This document shows positions 44,405 to 52,577 of a stretch of DNA of 64,000 bases, piece by piece. Location of the stretch: positions 62,001-126,000 of the forward strand of contig CALKRW010000052.1 of NCBI GenBank assembly GCA_937989585.1. Reading direction: 5' to 3'. Within the stretch, counting starts at the first letter, position 1, and every line of letters begins with the position of its first letter. This stretch comes from an uncultured Porphyromonadaceae bacterium (GTDB lineage Bacteria; Bacteroidota; Bacteroidia; Bacteroidales; Muribaculaceae). The notes below the pieces were generated by a model. It was not told the origin of the DNA and ran no database searches. It saw only the letters and a program-made list of their open reading frames with translations. Made by a program: the position numbers and the translations under genes.

Positions 44405-44832
44405 CTCAGCGATTGTCTGATTATATCAGTAAGTTCCTTTTTGAAATTGTCCGGATTGTTACGGGCATTGGCGAAGGCGAACTCGGTAATGTTATTGCGA
44501 GTTTCTTTGCCATCTTTCCAACTGTTGACAAATAAAGAAGACCATGTCACTTCGTATCTGTCAGCGATTTCTTCCCCTTCCGGAGTAGAAATATCTATGT
44601 TTTTGAATATGAGTGAGCCATCTTTAAGTTCTTTTGCAAACCGGGTATTGACAAGTTCTACGGTGTTTTCTTCGATAGCCCTGCATGTAGCGCAACGCTG
44701 TTTGCCGTGGAAGTATAGGATTTCCACCTTGTCTTTATCCGTTTCTGCAGATTCCGGTTTGGTGGTTTTTTCTTTGTCACTACATGACATCAATCCTATC
44801 ATTAGGGTCAGGATAATAAGTAAATTTTTCAT
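44401..44832 (-). CDS. arsF: ArsF-family thioredoxin-like lipoprotein
   Basis: 143 aa from ATG 44832 (MKNLLIILTLMIGLMSC); upstream in-frame codons cover the arsR end and are not used. Lipobox LMSC at Cys17, then a thioredoxin-fold domain with FHGKQRCATCRAIEENTVEL (CATC) and YEVTWSSLFVNSWKDGKETR. Exported partner of the ArsG membrane protein in the same operon; probably handles thiol or electron transfer at the outer face of the inner membrane. Confidence 0.82.
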   Translation of the reverse strand: MKNLLIILTLMIGLMSCSDKEKTTKPESAETDKDKVEILYFHGKQRCATCRAIEENTVELVNTRFAKELKDGSLIFKNIDISTPEGEEIADRYEVTWSSLFVNSWKDGKETRNNITEFAFANARNNPDNFKKELTDIIRQSLR

Positions 44833-44899
44833 GTTCAAAAAATTATCTGGATAAATTGTTATTTGCCGAATTACGAACAATAGGCGTAAAAAATAGTGC

Positions 44900-45238
44900 T
44901 TATGAGCAGCAACTATTCTTTTTTGAGGGACAGCAGTCATCAAGCATCTGCGAGAAAAGTTTTCTTGCGAGTGCCCAGTTCTCAGAGTTGATGCAGTATT
45001 TTACTTTTGGAGGCTCGATGGTTCCTTGAATTAGTCCGGCCTCTTTCAACTCACTCAGGTGCTGTGATACGGTCGCTTTTGCTATTGGTAAGACTTCGTG
45101 AATATCGCCAAAAAAACATTCATTCCTTTGGGCGAGGAAATGAAGAATGGCAATACGGGTAGGATGACCCATTGCTTTTGCGAATCTTGCGAGTCTCTCT
45201 TGTTCAGGTGTTATTTCTAATTTTGTCATATCCGTCAT
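44900..45238 (-). CDS. arsR: ArsR/SmtB-family metalloid-responsive repressor
   Basis: 112 aa winged-helix protein (ARFAKAMGHPTRIAILHFLA; LPIAKATVSQHLSELKEAGL; IEPPKVKYCINSENWALAR). The ELCxC sensor of classical ArsR is missing; instead Cys appears at NECFFGD and in a C-terminal cluster DDCCPSKKNSCCS, a likely arsenite site. Controls the operon from the promoter just upstream. First gene, 67 nt before arsF. Confidence 0.88.
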   Translation of the reverse strand: MTDMTKLEITPEQERLARFAKAMGHPTRIAILHFLAQRNECFFGDIHEVLPIAKATVSQHLSELKEAGLIQGTIEPPKVKYCINSENWALARKLFSQMLDDCCPSKKNSCCS

Positions 45239-45251
45239 TGTTTGTTGTTTG

Positions 45252-45286
45252 CAAAATTACAAACATTATTTTATGTGACCAAATTT
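45252..45286 (-). promoter_or_regulatory. ars operon promoter and candidate ArsR operator
   Basis: Minus strand TTTG (45280-45283), 20-nt spacer, TAATTTTG (45252-45259). The spacer contains ACAT-TATTTT-ATGT and flanking AATT/AATT symmetry, a possible ArsR site. Confidence 0.65.
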
Positions 45287-45331
45287 TCAATTAGGAAAAT
45301 GATAAAGTATTTTCAAAACCCGTAAAATGAG

Positions 45332-45339
45332 TAATTTTG
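45332..45339 (+). promoter_or_regulatory. Promoter -7 element of the VOC gene
   Basis: TAATTTTG overlaps the in-frame ATG at 45337, so translation must start later (45364 or 45370). The region is divergent from the ars promoter. Confidence 0.55.
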
Positions 45340-45363
45340 CATGGTGGATTGAATAATACAGGT

Positions 45364-45756
45364 ATGAGTATGAATGTTAATCATGTCGCTATATGGGCGA
45401 GAGATATTGAACTTCTTAAGGAGTTCTATTGCCGGTGGTTCAGAGCAGTTGCCGGGAAACGGTATCATAATCCTCGGAAGGATTTTATTTCATACTTTCT
45501 GACATTTCCTGATAGAGGCGCAAGACTTGAGATTATGAATGTTCCGGAAATAAAAGACCGTGGCAGTACAGATAAATTCAAGGGCTTATGTCATATCGCT
45601 ATTTCTCTCGGAAGCAAAGAAAAAGTTGATGAGATGACAGAGCGGATGCGAAACGAAGGCATAACAATTCTTGGCGAACCGCGCACGACGGGCGACGGCT
45701 ACTACGAGAGCGTCATCGTCGACCCCGAAGGCAACATCGTAGAACTTACCATCTAA
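45364..45756 (+). CDS. VOC-family (glyoxalase/dioxygenase-fold) protein
   Basis: 130 aa from ATG 45364. Paired beta-alpha-beta modules: VNHVAIWARDIELLKEFYCR and GLCHIAISLGSKEKVDEMTE, with putative metal ligands His (VNHVAI), Glu (RLEIMN) and the C-terminal VIVDPEGNIVELTI. The metal-dependent chemistry is not known. The last ~80 bp are GC-rich core-like codons whereas the earlier part is AT-rich. Encoded divergently from arsR, so an arsenic link is possible but unproven. Confidence 0.82.
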   Translation: MSMNVNHVAIWARDIELLKEFYCRWFRAVAGKRYHNPRKDFISYFLTFPDRGARLEIMNVPEIKDRGSTDKFKGLCHIAISLGSKEKVDEMTERMRNEGITILGEPRTTGDGYYESVIVDPEGNIVELTI

Positions 45757-45782
45757 ATCCGTGATAGAATGGACGATTTTGT

Positions 45783-45809
45783 AAATCTGCAAGTGTCACT
45801 TGCAGATTT
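45783..45809. repeat. Perfect palindrome with 13-bp arms
   Basis: AAATCTGCAAGTG (45783-45795), central T, CACTTGCAGATTT (45797-45809). No T-run on the plus side (AAATAAAAAAA). About 57 bp upstream of the GNAT -7 box; may be a VOC terminator-like hairpin or an operator. Confidence 0.7.
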
Positions 45810-45865
45810 AAATAAAAAAAGAGGTTGGCTTAATTTACACTGAATTAATTATTCATACAATTGTG

Positions 45866-45873
45866 TAATTTTG
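45866..45873 (+). promoter_or_regulatory. Promoter -7 element of the GNAT gene
   Basis: TAATTTTG, 31 nt before the ATG at 45905. Confidence 0.55.
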
Positions 45874-45904
45874 CAGGTGAATTTTTAACAAAGGAAGAGA
45901 TTGA

Positions 45905-46453
45905 ATGGACTATTATTCCAGACTAATATCGGAGTCGCTGAGGTTCAGGAGGGCCGACGTGGCTGATGTTCAGGCGGTGGCGGCGATACTGAAGGCGGCG
46001 GCGAGGCGTATGCTTGCCGAGGGTAAGCAACAGTGGGACGAGTCTTATCCCACCGAGACGCATGTCCGCGCCGATGTGGAGAATGGAGTCGGCTATGTAC
46101 TCGAGCGGGACGGCGCGGTCGTGGGATATGCGGCAGTTGTATTTACCGGTGAGCCGGCTTATGATGATCTTTACGGTCAATGGCTGTCGGATGAGAGATA
46201 TGTCGTGGTCCACAGAGTGGCTGTCGCTCAGGACGGGCAAAGGAAGGGCCTTGGACGTGCCTTGATGACTGCTGTCGAGGATTATGCCCGCTCGCTCGGA
46301 ATCAGGAGTTTCAGGATTGATACTAATTTCGATAATTTCACCATGCTTGGACTTCTTGAAAAACTGGGCTTCGCCTATTGCGGCGAGGTAATGTACGAAA
46401 GGGGTTCTCGCAAGGCTTTCGAAAAAATGATATGTCCCGGACTTGATGATTGA
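45905..46453 (+). CDS. GNAT-family N-acetyltransferase
   Basis: 182 aa. The acetyl-CoA loop VHRVAVAQDGQRKGLGRALM (QxxGxG/A, about 103-121) and GIRSFRIDTNFDNFTMLGLL identify a RimI/YjaB-like GNAT. N-terminal FRRADVADVQAVAAILKAAA is the usual entry helix. Substrate unknown. The stop overlaps the frame of the next small lipoprotein gene region, so the two are probably one transcript. Confidence 0.88.
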   Translation: MDYYSRLISESLRFRRADVADVQAVAAILKAAARRMLAEGKQQWDESYPTETHVRADVENGVGYVLERDGAVVGYAAVVFTGEPAYDDLYGQWLSDERYVVVHRVAVAQDGQRKGLGRALMTAVEDYARSLGIRSFRIDTNFDNFTMLGLLEKLGFAYCGEVMYERGSRKAFEKMICPGLDD

Positions 46454-46478
46454 TATTAATTCAATGACTGACAAAGAT

Positions 46479-46793
46479 ATGATTAAGCAACTTTTTAGAA
46501 TACCGGTGTTGGTTTCTGCTTTATTTCTGGCATCGTGCGGGGCGCAGAAGGTGGTGCCGGAAGAAGGGCAGAGTGAGAATCTCATAATCTATTACTCGCC
46601 AGAGAGCGGAAACGCAGAACTGCTTAAGGCCGCGAAACGTTATGGCTCGAAAGTCATATATGTGTACAGGAATATCAACGGCATAGCGGTGACCGTGCCA
46701 AAGGGCAAGACTGTTTCGGAGGCCATGAAATATTACGGGAAGGTTGATGGCGTGCTGTCGGTGGTGAAAGACGAACGGATGCAACTCGACTGA
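46479..46793 (+). CDS. Small lipoprotein with inhibitor-I9/propeptide-like domain
   Basis: 104 aa from ATG 46479 (MIKQLFRIPVLVSALFLASC, lipobox at Cys20); an earlier in-frame ATG at 46443 overlaps the GNAT stop and would bury the signal. The mature part (ENLIIYYSPESGNAELLKAA, VIYVYRNINGIAVTVPKGKT, VDGVLSVVKDERM) has the beta-alpha-beta pattern of subtilisin propeptides and I9 inhibitors. No protease gene lies next to it. Fold assignment by pattern only. Confidence 0.65.
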   Translation: MIKQLFRIPVLVSALFLASCGAQKVVPEEGQSENLIIYYSPESGNAELLKAAKRYGSKVIYVYRNINGIAVTVPKGKTVSEAMKYYGKVDGVLSVVKDERMQLD

Positions 46794-46847
46794 GATTTAT
46801 TCTCTGGCGTGGAATTAGATGGAAAAATCCGGCAGGAGAGAAAAATT

Positions 46848-46879
46848 TTTGAAATTGCAGGTGGAAATTCGTATATTTG
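46848..46879 (+). promoter_or_regulatory. aspS promoter
   Basis: TTTG (46848-46851), 20-nt spacer, TATATTTG (46872-46879); leader of about 70 nt. Confidence 0.75.
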
Positions 46880-46957
46880 CACTGCATTTTACGGACTTTC
46901 GCGTGTGAAAGTCAAACTTCTGCTAATTAAGAAAATACAAAACATAATCTCAACCCC

Positions 46958-48727
46958 ATGTACAGAACTGATACCTGCGGCGAACTTCGCCTCTCGAATG
47001 TCGGCGAGAAAGTGACTCTCGCCGGATGGGTCCAGCGCGTCCGCAAGATGGGTTCGATGACCTTCGTCGACCTTCGCGACCGCTATGGCATTACCCAGAT
47101 TGTCTTCAATGTTGACCATGACCAGACCCTGAACGAGGCCGCCGAGCGTCTCGGCCGTGAGTTTGTAATCCAGGTTACCGGCATTGTGTCGGAGCGCACA
47201 TCAAAGAATCCCAAGATGCCGACCGGCGACATCGAGATTATCGCTGACGAACTGAAGATACTCAATCCCTCGGAAGTTCCCCCCTTCACCATAGAGGACG
47301 AGAGCGACGGCGGCGACGAACTCCGCATGCGTTACCGCTATCTGGACCTTCGCCGCGGATGCGTTCGCAAGAACCTTGAACTGCGTCACCGCATGGCCCT
47401 AGAGGTACGCCGCTATCTCGACTCGCAGGGCTTCCTCGAGATCGAGACCCCCATGCTTGTCGGCTCGACTCCCGAAGGCGCACGCGACTTCGTGGTTCCC
47501 TCGCGCATGAATCCCGGCCAGTTCTACGCTCTGCCCCAGAGCCCCCAGACACTCAAGCAGTTGCTCATGGTTGCCGGCATGGACCGCTACTTCCAGATTG
47601 TGAAATGCTTCCGCGACGAGGACCTGCGCGCCGACCGTCAGCCCGAGTTCACCCAGATAGACTGCGAGATGAGTTTCGTTGAGCAGGAGGATGTCATCAG
47701 CATCTTCGAGGGCATGGCCAAGCACCTGTTCAAGACCATCCGCGGCATCGACCTGAACGAGCCTTTCCCTCGCATGACTTGGCACGACGCCATGAAGTAC
47801 TATGGCTCAGACAAGCCCGACACCCGCTTCGGCATGAAGTTTGTCGAACTGATGGACATACTCAAGGGCCATGGCTTCAGCGTATTCGACAACGCCGAAT
47901 ACATCGGCGGCATCAACGCCAAGGGCGCCGCAGGCTACACCCGCAAGCAACTCGACGCGCTGACAGAGTTCGTCAAGCGACCCCAAATCGGCGCCAAGGG
48001 TATGGTCTACGCCCGTGTACAGCCCGACGGAAGCGTCAAGTCATCGGTTGACAAATTCTATACACAGGAGACCCTGCAGGCAATGGCGAAAGCCATGGAT
48101 GCCGAGCCGGGCGACCTCATCCTCATACTCTCGGGCGACGACGCAATGCGCACCCGCAAGCAACTCTGTGAACTTCGCCTCGAGATGGGAACCCAACTTG
48201 GCCTCCGCGACAAGAACAAGTTCTCGTGCCTCTGGGTAGTCGACTTCCCCATGTTCGAGTGGAGCGACGAGGAGCAGCGCCTCATGGCCATGCACCATCC
48301 CTTCACCCATCCGAAGGACGAGGACATTCCTCTGCTCGACACCGATCCGGCAGCAGTCCGCGCCGACGCATACGACATGGTTATCAACGGCGTTGAGGTC
48401 GGCGGCGGCTCAATCCGTATCCATGACAGTGAACTCCAGGCCAAGATGTTCGAGATACTCGGCTTTACTCCCGAGAAGGCACAGGAGCAGTTCGGCTTCC
48501 TGATGAACGCCTTCAAGTTCGGCGCGCCCCCACACGGAGGACTCGCCTACGGCCTCGACCGCTGGGTATCGCTGTTTGCCGGACTCGACTCCATCCGCGA
48601 CTGCATAGCCTTCCCGAAGAACAACTCAGGCCGCGACGTGATGCTCGACGCTCCCGCACCACTTGAACAGAAACAACTCGACGAACTCGACCTGCGTGTC
48701 GTGCTTCCCGAAACCGAAACGAAATAA
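46958..48727 (+). CDS. aspS: Aspartate-tRNA ligase
   Basis: 589 aa, bacterial type. N-terminal OB-fold anticodon domain (VTLAGWVQRVRKMGSMTFVD), class II motif 2 FRDEDLRADRQPEFTQIDCE, the GAD insertion domain in the middle, and motif 3 GGLAYGLDRWVSLFAGLDSI followed by FPKNNSGRDVMLDAPAPL. Charges tRNA-Asp in the cytoplasm. Has its own promoter; the nif3-like gene follows after 48 nt containing a hairpin. Confidence 0.98.
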   Translation: MYRTDTCGELRLSNVGEKVTLAGWVQRVRKMGSMTFVDLRDRYGITQIVFNVDHDQTLNEAAERLGREFVIQVTGIVSERTSKNPKMPTGDIEIIADELKILNPSEVPPFTIEDESDGGDELRMRYRYLDLRRGCVRKNLELRHRMALEVRRYLDSQGFLEIETPMLVGSTPEGARDFVVPSRMNPGQFYALPQSPQTLKQLLMVAGMDRYFQIVKCFRDEDLRADRQPEFTQIDCEMSFVEQEDVISIFEGMAKHLFKTIRGIDLNEPFPRMTWHDAMKYYGSDKPDTRFGMKFVELMDILKGHGFSVFDNAEYIGGINAKGAAGYTRKQLDALTEFVKRPQIGAKGMVYARVQPDGSVKSSVDKFYTQETLQAMAKAMDAEPGDLILILSGDDAMRTRKQLCELRLEMGTQLGLRDKNKFSCLWVVDFPMFEWSDEEQRLMAMHHPFTHPKDEDIPLLDTDPAAVRADAYDMVINGVEVGGGSIRIHDSELQAKMFEILGFTPEKAQEQFGFLMNAFKFGAPPHGGLAYGLDRWVSLFAGLDSIRDCIAFPKNNSGRDVMLDAPAPLEQKQLDELDLRVVLPETETK

Positions 48728-48734
48728 ACCACAG

Positions 48735-48759
48735 TCCGGGCGGTCTTGCAGGCCGCCCG
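48735..48759 (+). terminator. GC-rich hairpin after aspS
   Basis: CCGGGCGG (48735-48742) pairs with CCGCCCGG (48752-48759). No T-run, so probably partial termination or a processing stem. Confidence 0.45.
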
Positions 48760-48775
48760 GCATATTATCACCTAG

Positions 48776-49570
48776 ATGAAGAACGGAGAAATAATCGCGG
48801 CAATAGAGGAATTCGCACCATGCGCGCTTCAGGAATCGTGGGACAATACCGGACTGCAACTTGGTGCGCGCGGCGAAGAGTGTACCGGTGTGCTTGTCTG
48901 CGTCGACTGTACCCCTGCTGTGGTTGCCGAAGCCATAGAACGCCGGTGTAACCTGATAATCAGCCACCATCCGCTGATATTCAAGGGTCTGCGCAGTATA
49001 ACCGGCGCTACGCCGGTCGAACGGGCCGTGATGGAGGCGCTTCGCAACGGCATAAGCATATATTCCTCGCACACCGCCCTCGACAGCACCCTCGGAGGAG
49101 TCAGCCATGAGATGGCGCGGCGCCTGGGAATCCGTGTTGAAAGGGCGCTCGTGCAACGTGAGGGTCAGGATGACCCGGCTGTCGGACTCGGCATAGCCGG
49201 CAACCTCGAAAAGCCCGTGACTGCCGAGACACTGATTGCCCGCATCAAGAAGGAATTCGGCTCGCCGGTCGTTCGTCACACGGCCATAAGGGAGCCGGGG
49301 CACTTGCTGTCGCGCATAGCGCTGTGCGGAGGCTCGGGTGGCGAGTTCATACCCCGTGCGGTCGCCGCCGGGGCCGAGGTTTACATCAACTCCGACACCC
49401 GCTATCACGATTTCGTCGACTATCAGAACGAGATACTCATACTTGACATAGGCCATTTTGAAAGCGAACAAGTGACAAAAGACATTTTTTATCACATTAT
49501 TACGCAAAAATTCGCTAACTTTGCAGTCTATAAGTCTACAACTGAAAAAAATCCCATAAACTATTCATAG
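48776..49570 (+). CDS. Nif3-like dinuclear metal-centre hexameric protein
   Basis: 264 aa. Metal-ligand blocks are typical: NLIISHHPLIFKG (two His), YSSHTALDSTLGG, and the C-terminal INSDTRYHDFVDYQN with LDIGHFESEQ (His and Glu). The family (YbgI/NIF3, DUF34) is conserved but its role is unsettled; it is often listed as GTP cyclohydrolase I type 2 homologue. Paired with the zinc-ribbon gene 5 nt downstream, as in many Bacteroidota. Confidence 0.92.
   Translation: MKNGEIIAAIEEFAPCALQESWDNTGLQLGARGEECTGVLVCVDCTPAVVAEAIERRCNLIISHHPLIFKGLRSITGATPVERAVMEALRNGISIYSSHTALDSTLGGVSHEMARRLGIRVERALVQREGQDDPAVGLGIAGNLEKPVTAETLIARIKKEFGSPVVRHTAIREPGHLLSRIALCGGSGGEFIPRAVAAGAEVYINSDTRYHDFVDYQNEILILDIGHFESEQVTKDIFYHIITQKFANFAVYKSTTEKNPINYS
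49515..49522 (+). promoter_or_regulatory. Internal promoter for the zinc-ribbon gene
   Basis: TAACTTTG inside the 3' end of the nif3-like gene, 53 nt before the next ATG; may give the zinc-ribbon gene extra transcription. Confidence 0.5.
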
Positions 49571-49575
49571 CAGAT

Positions 49576-50343
49576 ATGGCTAACGACAAGAAAAACGAAC
49601 AAGTCAACTCGGTCGAGAAGCGCCTCAAATCCCTCTATAAACTTCAGACCATACTGAGCGAGATAGACCGTATCAAGACCATCCGCGGCGAACTCCCCCT
49701 CGAGGTCAAGGACCTGGAGGACAACATCGCCGGACTCGACACACGAATCGCCAACTATACCCACGAGATCGCCGAATTCCGCGACTCGCTTGCCGCCGAG
49801 CAGAACAAGATCGCCAACTGCGAGGCCCTTATCGCACGCTACCGCGAGCAACTCGACAATGTCCGCAACAACCGCGAGTTCGACCTGCTTACCAAGGAAA
49901 TCGAATTCCAGGACCTCGAGATCCAGCTCGCCGAAAAACACATCAACGAATATGGCCGCGCCATCGAGAACAAGGAGGCTGATATCGCAGCCACACAGGA
50001 ACGTCTGGAAGACTCGCGCCACATCCTTGAGGAAAAGAAATCCGAACTCAACGAGATTGTCTCCGAGACACGTGCCGAGGAAGATAACCTGCGCGACCAG
50101 GCCAAGGCTATCGAGCCTGAGATCGACGAGCGCACTCTGGCTGCCTTCAAGCGCATCCGCAAGAACGCACGCAACGGTCTTGGCATCGTATACGTTCAGC
50201 GTAACGCCTGCGGCGGCTGCTTCAACCGCATCCCGCCACAGAAACAGATGGAAATCAAGATGCACAAGAAGGTAATCGTCTGCGAGTACTGCGGCCGCAT
50301 CATGATTGATCCCGAACTCGCAGGAGTGACTGTAGAGAACTAA
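49576..50343 (+). CDS. C4-type zinc-ribbon, coiled-coil protein (CT398/DUF164 type)
   Basis: 255 aa. Long N-terminal coiled coil (about 10-185) rich in Glu, Lys, Arg and Leu with heptads, then a zinc ribbon: CGGCFNRIPPQ and VCEYCGRIMIDPEL, four cysteines in two CxxC knuckles. Proposed to bind nucleic acid or act as a scaffold; exact role unknown. Conserved neighbour of nif3-like genes. Confidence 0.9.
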   Translation: MANDKKNEQVNSVEKRLKSLYKLQTILSEIDRIKTIRGELPLEVKDLEDNIAGLDTRIANYTHEIAEFRDSLAAEQNKIANCEALIARYREQLDNVRNNREFDLLTKEIEFQDLEIQLAEKHINEYGRAIENKEADIAATQERLEDSRHILEEKKSELNEIVSETRAEEDNLRDQAKAIEPEIDERTLAAFKRIRKNARNGLGIVYVQRNACGGCFNRIPPQKQMEIKMHKKVIVCEYCGRIMIDPELAGVTVEN

Positions 50344-50374
50344 TTTCTTCCCTACATATCCTACGCAAAATAAG

Positions 50375-50415
50375 CAGGCGCCACTGTGGAAATTCCATAG
50401 CGGCGCCTGTCTTTT
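50375..50415. terminator. Bidirectional terminator between zinc-ribbon and symporter genes
   Basis: CAGGCGCC (50375-50382) pairs with GGCGCCTG (50402-50409), with inner TGGAA/TTCCA pairing. Followed by TCTTTTA on plus; TTATTTTG follows on minus. Confidence 0.75.
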
Positions 50416-50432
50416 ATGGTTATGACCGTCTG

Positions 50433-51629
50433 TTACTGTTCGGCCGGAACCGTTGTGACTTTGGAAAGGCGTCTGGAGAAAAGACGATCGATAATCTGGG
50501 CTATGGCGCCGTCGCCGGTGACATTGCAGGCCGTGCCGAAAGAGTCCATGGCAATATAGAGTGCTATCATGAGTGCCTGGTCGGATTCGGAGAAACCGAG
50601 CATCGAAGACAGCAGGCCGAGCGAGGCCATTATGGCGCCTCCCGGAACACCGGGGGCCGCGATTATTGTGATTCCAAGCATGGCGATGAATGGCATGAAC
50701 ACGCCGATGGAGTGGGGATGGCCAAGGGTTATGGTCATGGCCAGCGCGCAAGCCACAATCTTGAGCGTCGAGCCCGACATGTGGATGGTGGCACATAGCG
50801 GTACGACGAAACCTGCAATCTCCCTGTTCACGCCCATGGCGATGGTCTGCCTCAGTGTGACGGGAATTGTGGCCGCGGAAGATTGTGTACCGAGTGCGGT
50901 GAAGTATGCAGGCATCATTGTCCACAGCGATTTGAAGGGATTCCTGTGAGAGAACAATGCGGCAATAAGGTACTGGAGAACCAGCAGGAGGACATGGAGG
51001 ATGAAGATGATGACGATGATTTTTGCAAACGTCGAAAGAATTGTCGCCACAGTCCCTGCCAGTGTCATAGACAGGAAAATACCGAAAATGTACAGCGGGA
51101 GCAGCGGGATTATCGCATCTGATACAGTGATCGTGATGATGGATCGCAGGTCGTCGAGCCACTTGCGCATTGTCGTGGTGTGCAGGCGGGATGCCCCGAG
51201 TCCGAGAACGAAGGCGAGCACAAGGGCCGTCATAACACTCATCAGGGGCTCGATCGAGATTGTGAAGTAGGGTGCTAGTACTGGTGCCTCGGAAGCCGAC
51301 GCCACATACTGGTCGGGGACAATCATCGAAGGAAAGAAGTTTATCCCGGTGAAGTAGGCCATGAGCCCGGAACCGAAGGTGAAAATGTAGGCTATAAGTG
51401 CAGTCACGATGAGCATCCTGCCGGCTCCACGTCCTATCTCGGCAATGGCCGGGGCCACGAAAGCCACGATGAGGACCGGTATGAGAAAGCCGAGAAATGC
51501 CGAGAATATGGCGTTGAATGTCGCGAAAATGCGTGCGAGCCACTCGGGGAAAATGTATCCCGCGCCGATGCCGGCGGCAATGGCTATGATGATGAGTGGC
51601 AGGAGGCCAAGTTTAGGAAGTTTTTTCAT
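50433..51629 (-). CDS. Dicarboxylate/amino-acid:cation symporter (DAACS family)
   Basis: 398 aa with eight TM segments and re-entrant loops. The HP1 serine-rich motif appears as GTQSSAATIPVTLRQT and the TM7-HP2 area as CATIHMSGSTLKIVACALA plus GVPGGAIMASLGLLSSMLGF. Imports C4-dicarboxylates or acidic/neutral amino acids with Na+ or H+. Its ATG overlaps the tatC stop by 4 nt, so it is translated with the Tat genes, an unusual partnership. Confidence 0.9.
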   Translation of the reverse strand: MKKLPKLGLLPLIIIAIAAGIGAGYIFPEWLARIFATFNAIFSAFLGFLIPVLIVAFVAPAIAEIGRGAGRMLIVTALIAYIFTFGSGLMAYFTGINFFPSMIVPDQYVASASEAPVLAPYFTISIEPLMSVMTALVLAFVLGLGASRLHTTTMRKWLDDLRSIITITVSDAIIPLLPLYIFGIFLSMTLAGTVATILSTFAKIIVIIFILHVLLLVLQYLIAALFSHRNPFKSLWTMMPAYFTALGTQSSAATIPVTLRQTIAMGVNREIAGFVVPLCATIHMSGSTLKIVACALAMTITLGHPHSIGVFMPFIAMLGITIIAAPGVPGGAIMASLGLLSSMLGFSESDQALMIALYIAMDSFGTACNVTGDGAIAQIIDRLFSRRLSKVTTVPAEQ

Positions 51630-52510
51630 GATTCGGATTCTGAGGTGTTGTCTGCTTCGGACGCGTTGGTGTCGTTAATGGTGCCGGCATACTCGGGCTC
51701 AGGTTTCGGGACAAGCAGGGCCGAGAATTCCCAGAGGCCGTAGAGTGGCGCGAACACGATAAGAAGTGTGAACGGATCGCCCGTGGGGGTAATCAGGGCG
51801 GCCAGAATCAAAAGGACAACTATCGCGTGGCGCCTGAAGCGGCTGAAGAACCTGCGTGTCACTATTCCGAGACGTCCAAGTAGCCATATCAGCAAGGGAA
51901 GTTCGAAGACGATTCCGAAAGCCATGACTATCAGATAGAATGTGTCCATGTATGAATCGAGCGTGATGGTGTTGCTGATGCGCTCGCTCAACTGGTAGTC
52001 CGAAAGGAAACGCAGTATCAGGGGGAATACGAGGAAGTAGGCGACAGTCATGCCTATGTAGAACATGACGTTGCCGAAGATGAAGGCCCGTGTCGCGCCG
52101 CGCCGTTCCTTGGGATAGAGGGCGGGGCGCACGAACAGCCATAGCAGATAGATGACTACGGGGAATCCTGCCGTCAGCGCCAGATAGAACGATGACGACA
52201 TCTGTGTCATCAACTGGGTGCCGAGGTTTATGTTGATCAGTTCGATGGATTTGGACGAGGCCGAAAGGTTGGGAATAAACACGCCGTCGCCGCTGATATG
52301 GTCGAAAAGGCGGTAGGTGGGGAACGATGGCGAGCACGGCGCAAGTATCACCTTGTCGAAGATGTCGGGCATGAAGATGAAAAAGACAATGAAAAGTGCG
52401 CCGACCACCACGAAAACACGAAGAAGCGTGTTGCGCAGTTCGGCAAGATGCTGCCAGAAGGACATTCCTTCCTCCCGGGTAGTGTCTTTTTCTTCCTGAT
52501 TGTCTGCCAT
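51626..52510 (-). CDS. tatC: Twin-arginine translocase subunit TatC
   Basis: 294 aa, slightly long owing to an acidic Glu/Asp/Ser/Thr-rich C-terminal tail. Six TM helices; N-terminal SFWQHLAELRNTLLRV carries the conserved HLxELRxR signal-peptide-binding motif, and the first periplasmic loop is long. Forms the receptor for RR signal peptides with TatA/B. 67 nt after tatA. Confidence 0.95.
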   Translation of the reverse strand: MADNQEEKDTTREEGMSFWQHLAELRNTLLRVFVVVGALFIVFFIFMPDIFDKVILAPCSPSFPTYRLFDHISGDGVFIPNLSASSKSIELININLGTQLMTQMSSSFYLALTAGFPVVIYLLWLFVRPALYPKERRGATRAFIFGNVMFYIGMTVAYFLVFPLILRFLSDYQLSERISNTITLDSYMDTFYLIVMAFGIVFELPLLIWLLGRLGIVTRRFFSRFRRHAIVVLLILAALITPTGDPFTLLIVFAPLYGLWEFSALLVPKPEPEYAGTINDTNASEADNTSESES

Positions 52511-52577
52511 CGTAAGCGGGAATTCAGAAACCGTGCCTGGTCAGGCGCAATTCCTGAATCTGTATATTTGGCGATTA

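Noticed and set aside
49561..51543. 660-codon minus-strand ORF spanning the zinc-ribbon and symporter genes
   Set aside because: It reads out of frame through the symporter and antisense through the zinc-ribbon gene and crosses a bidirectional terminator.
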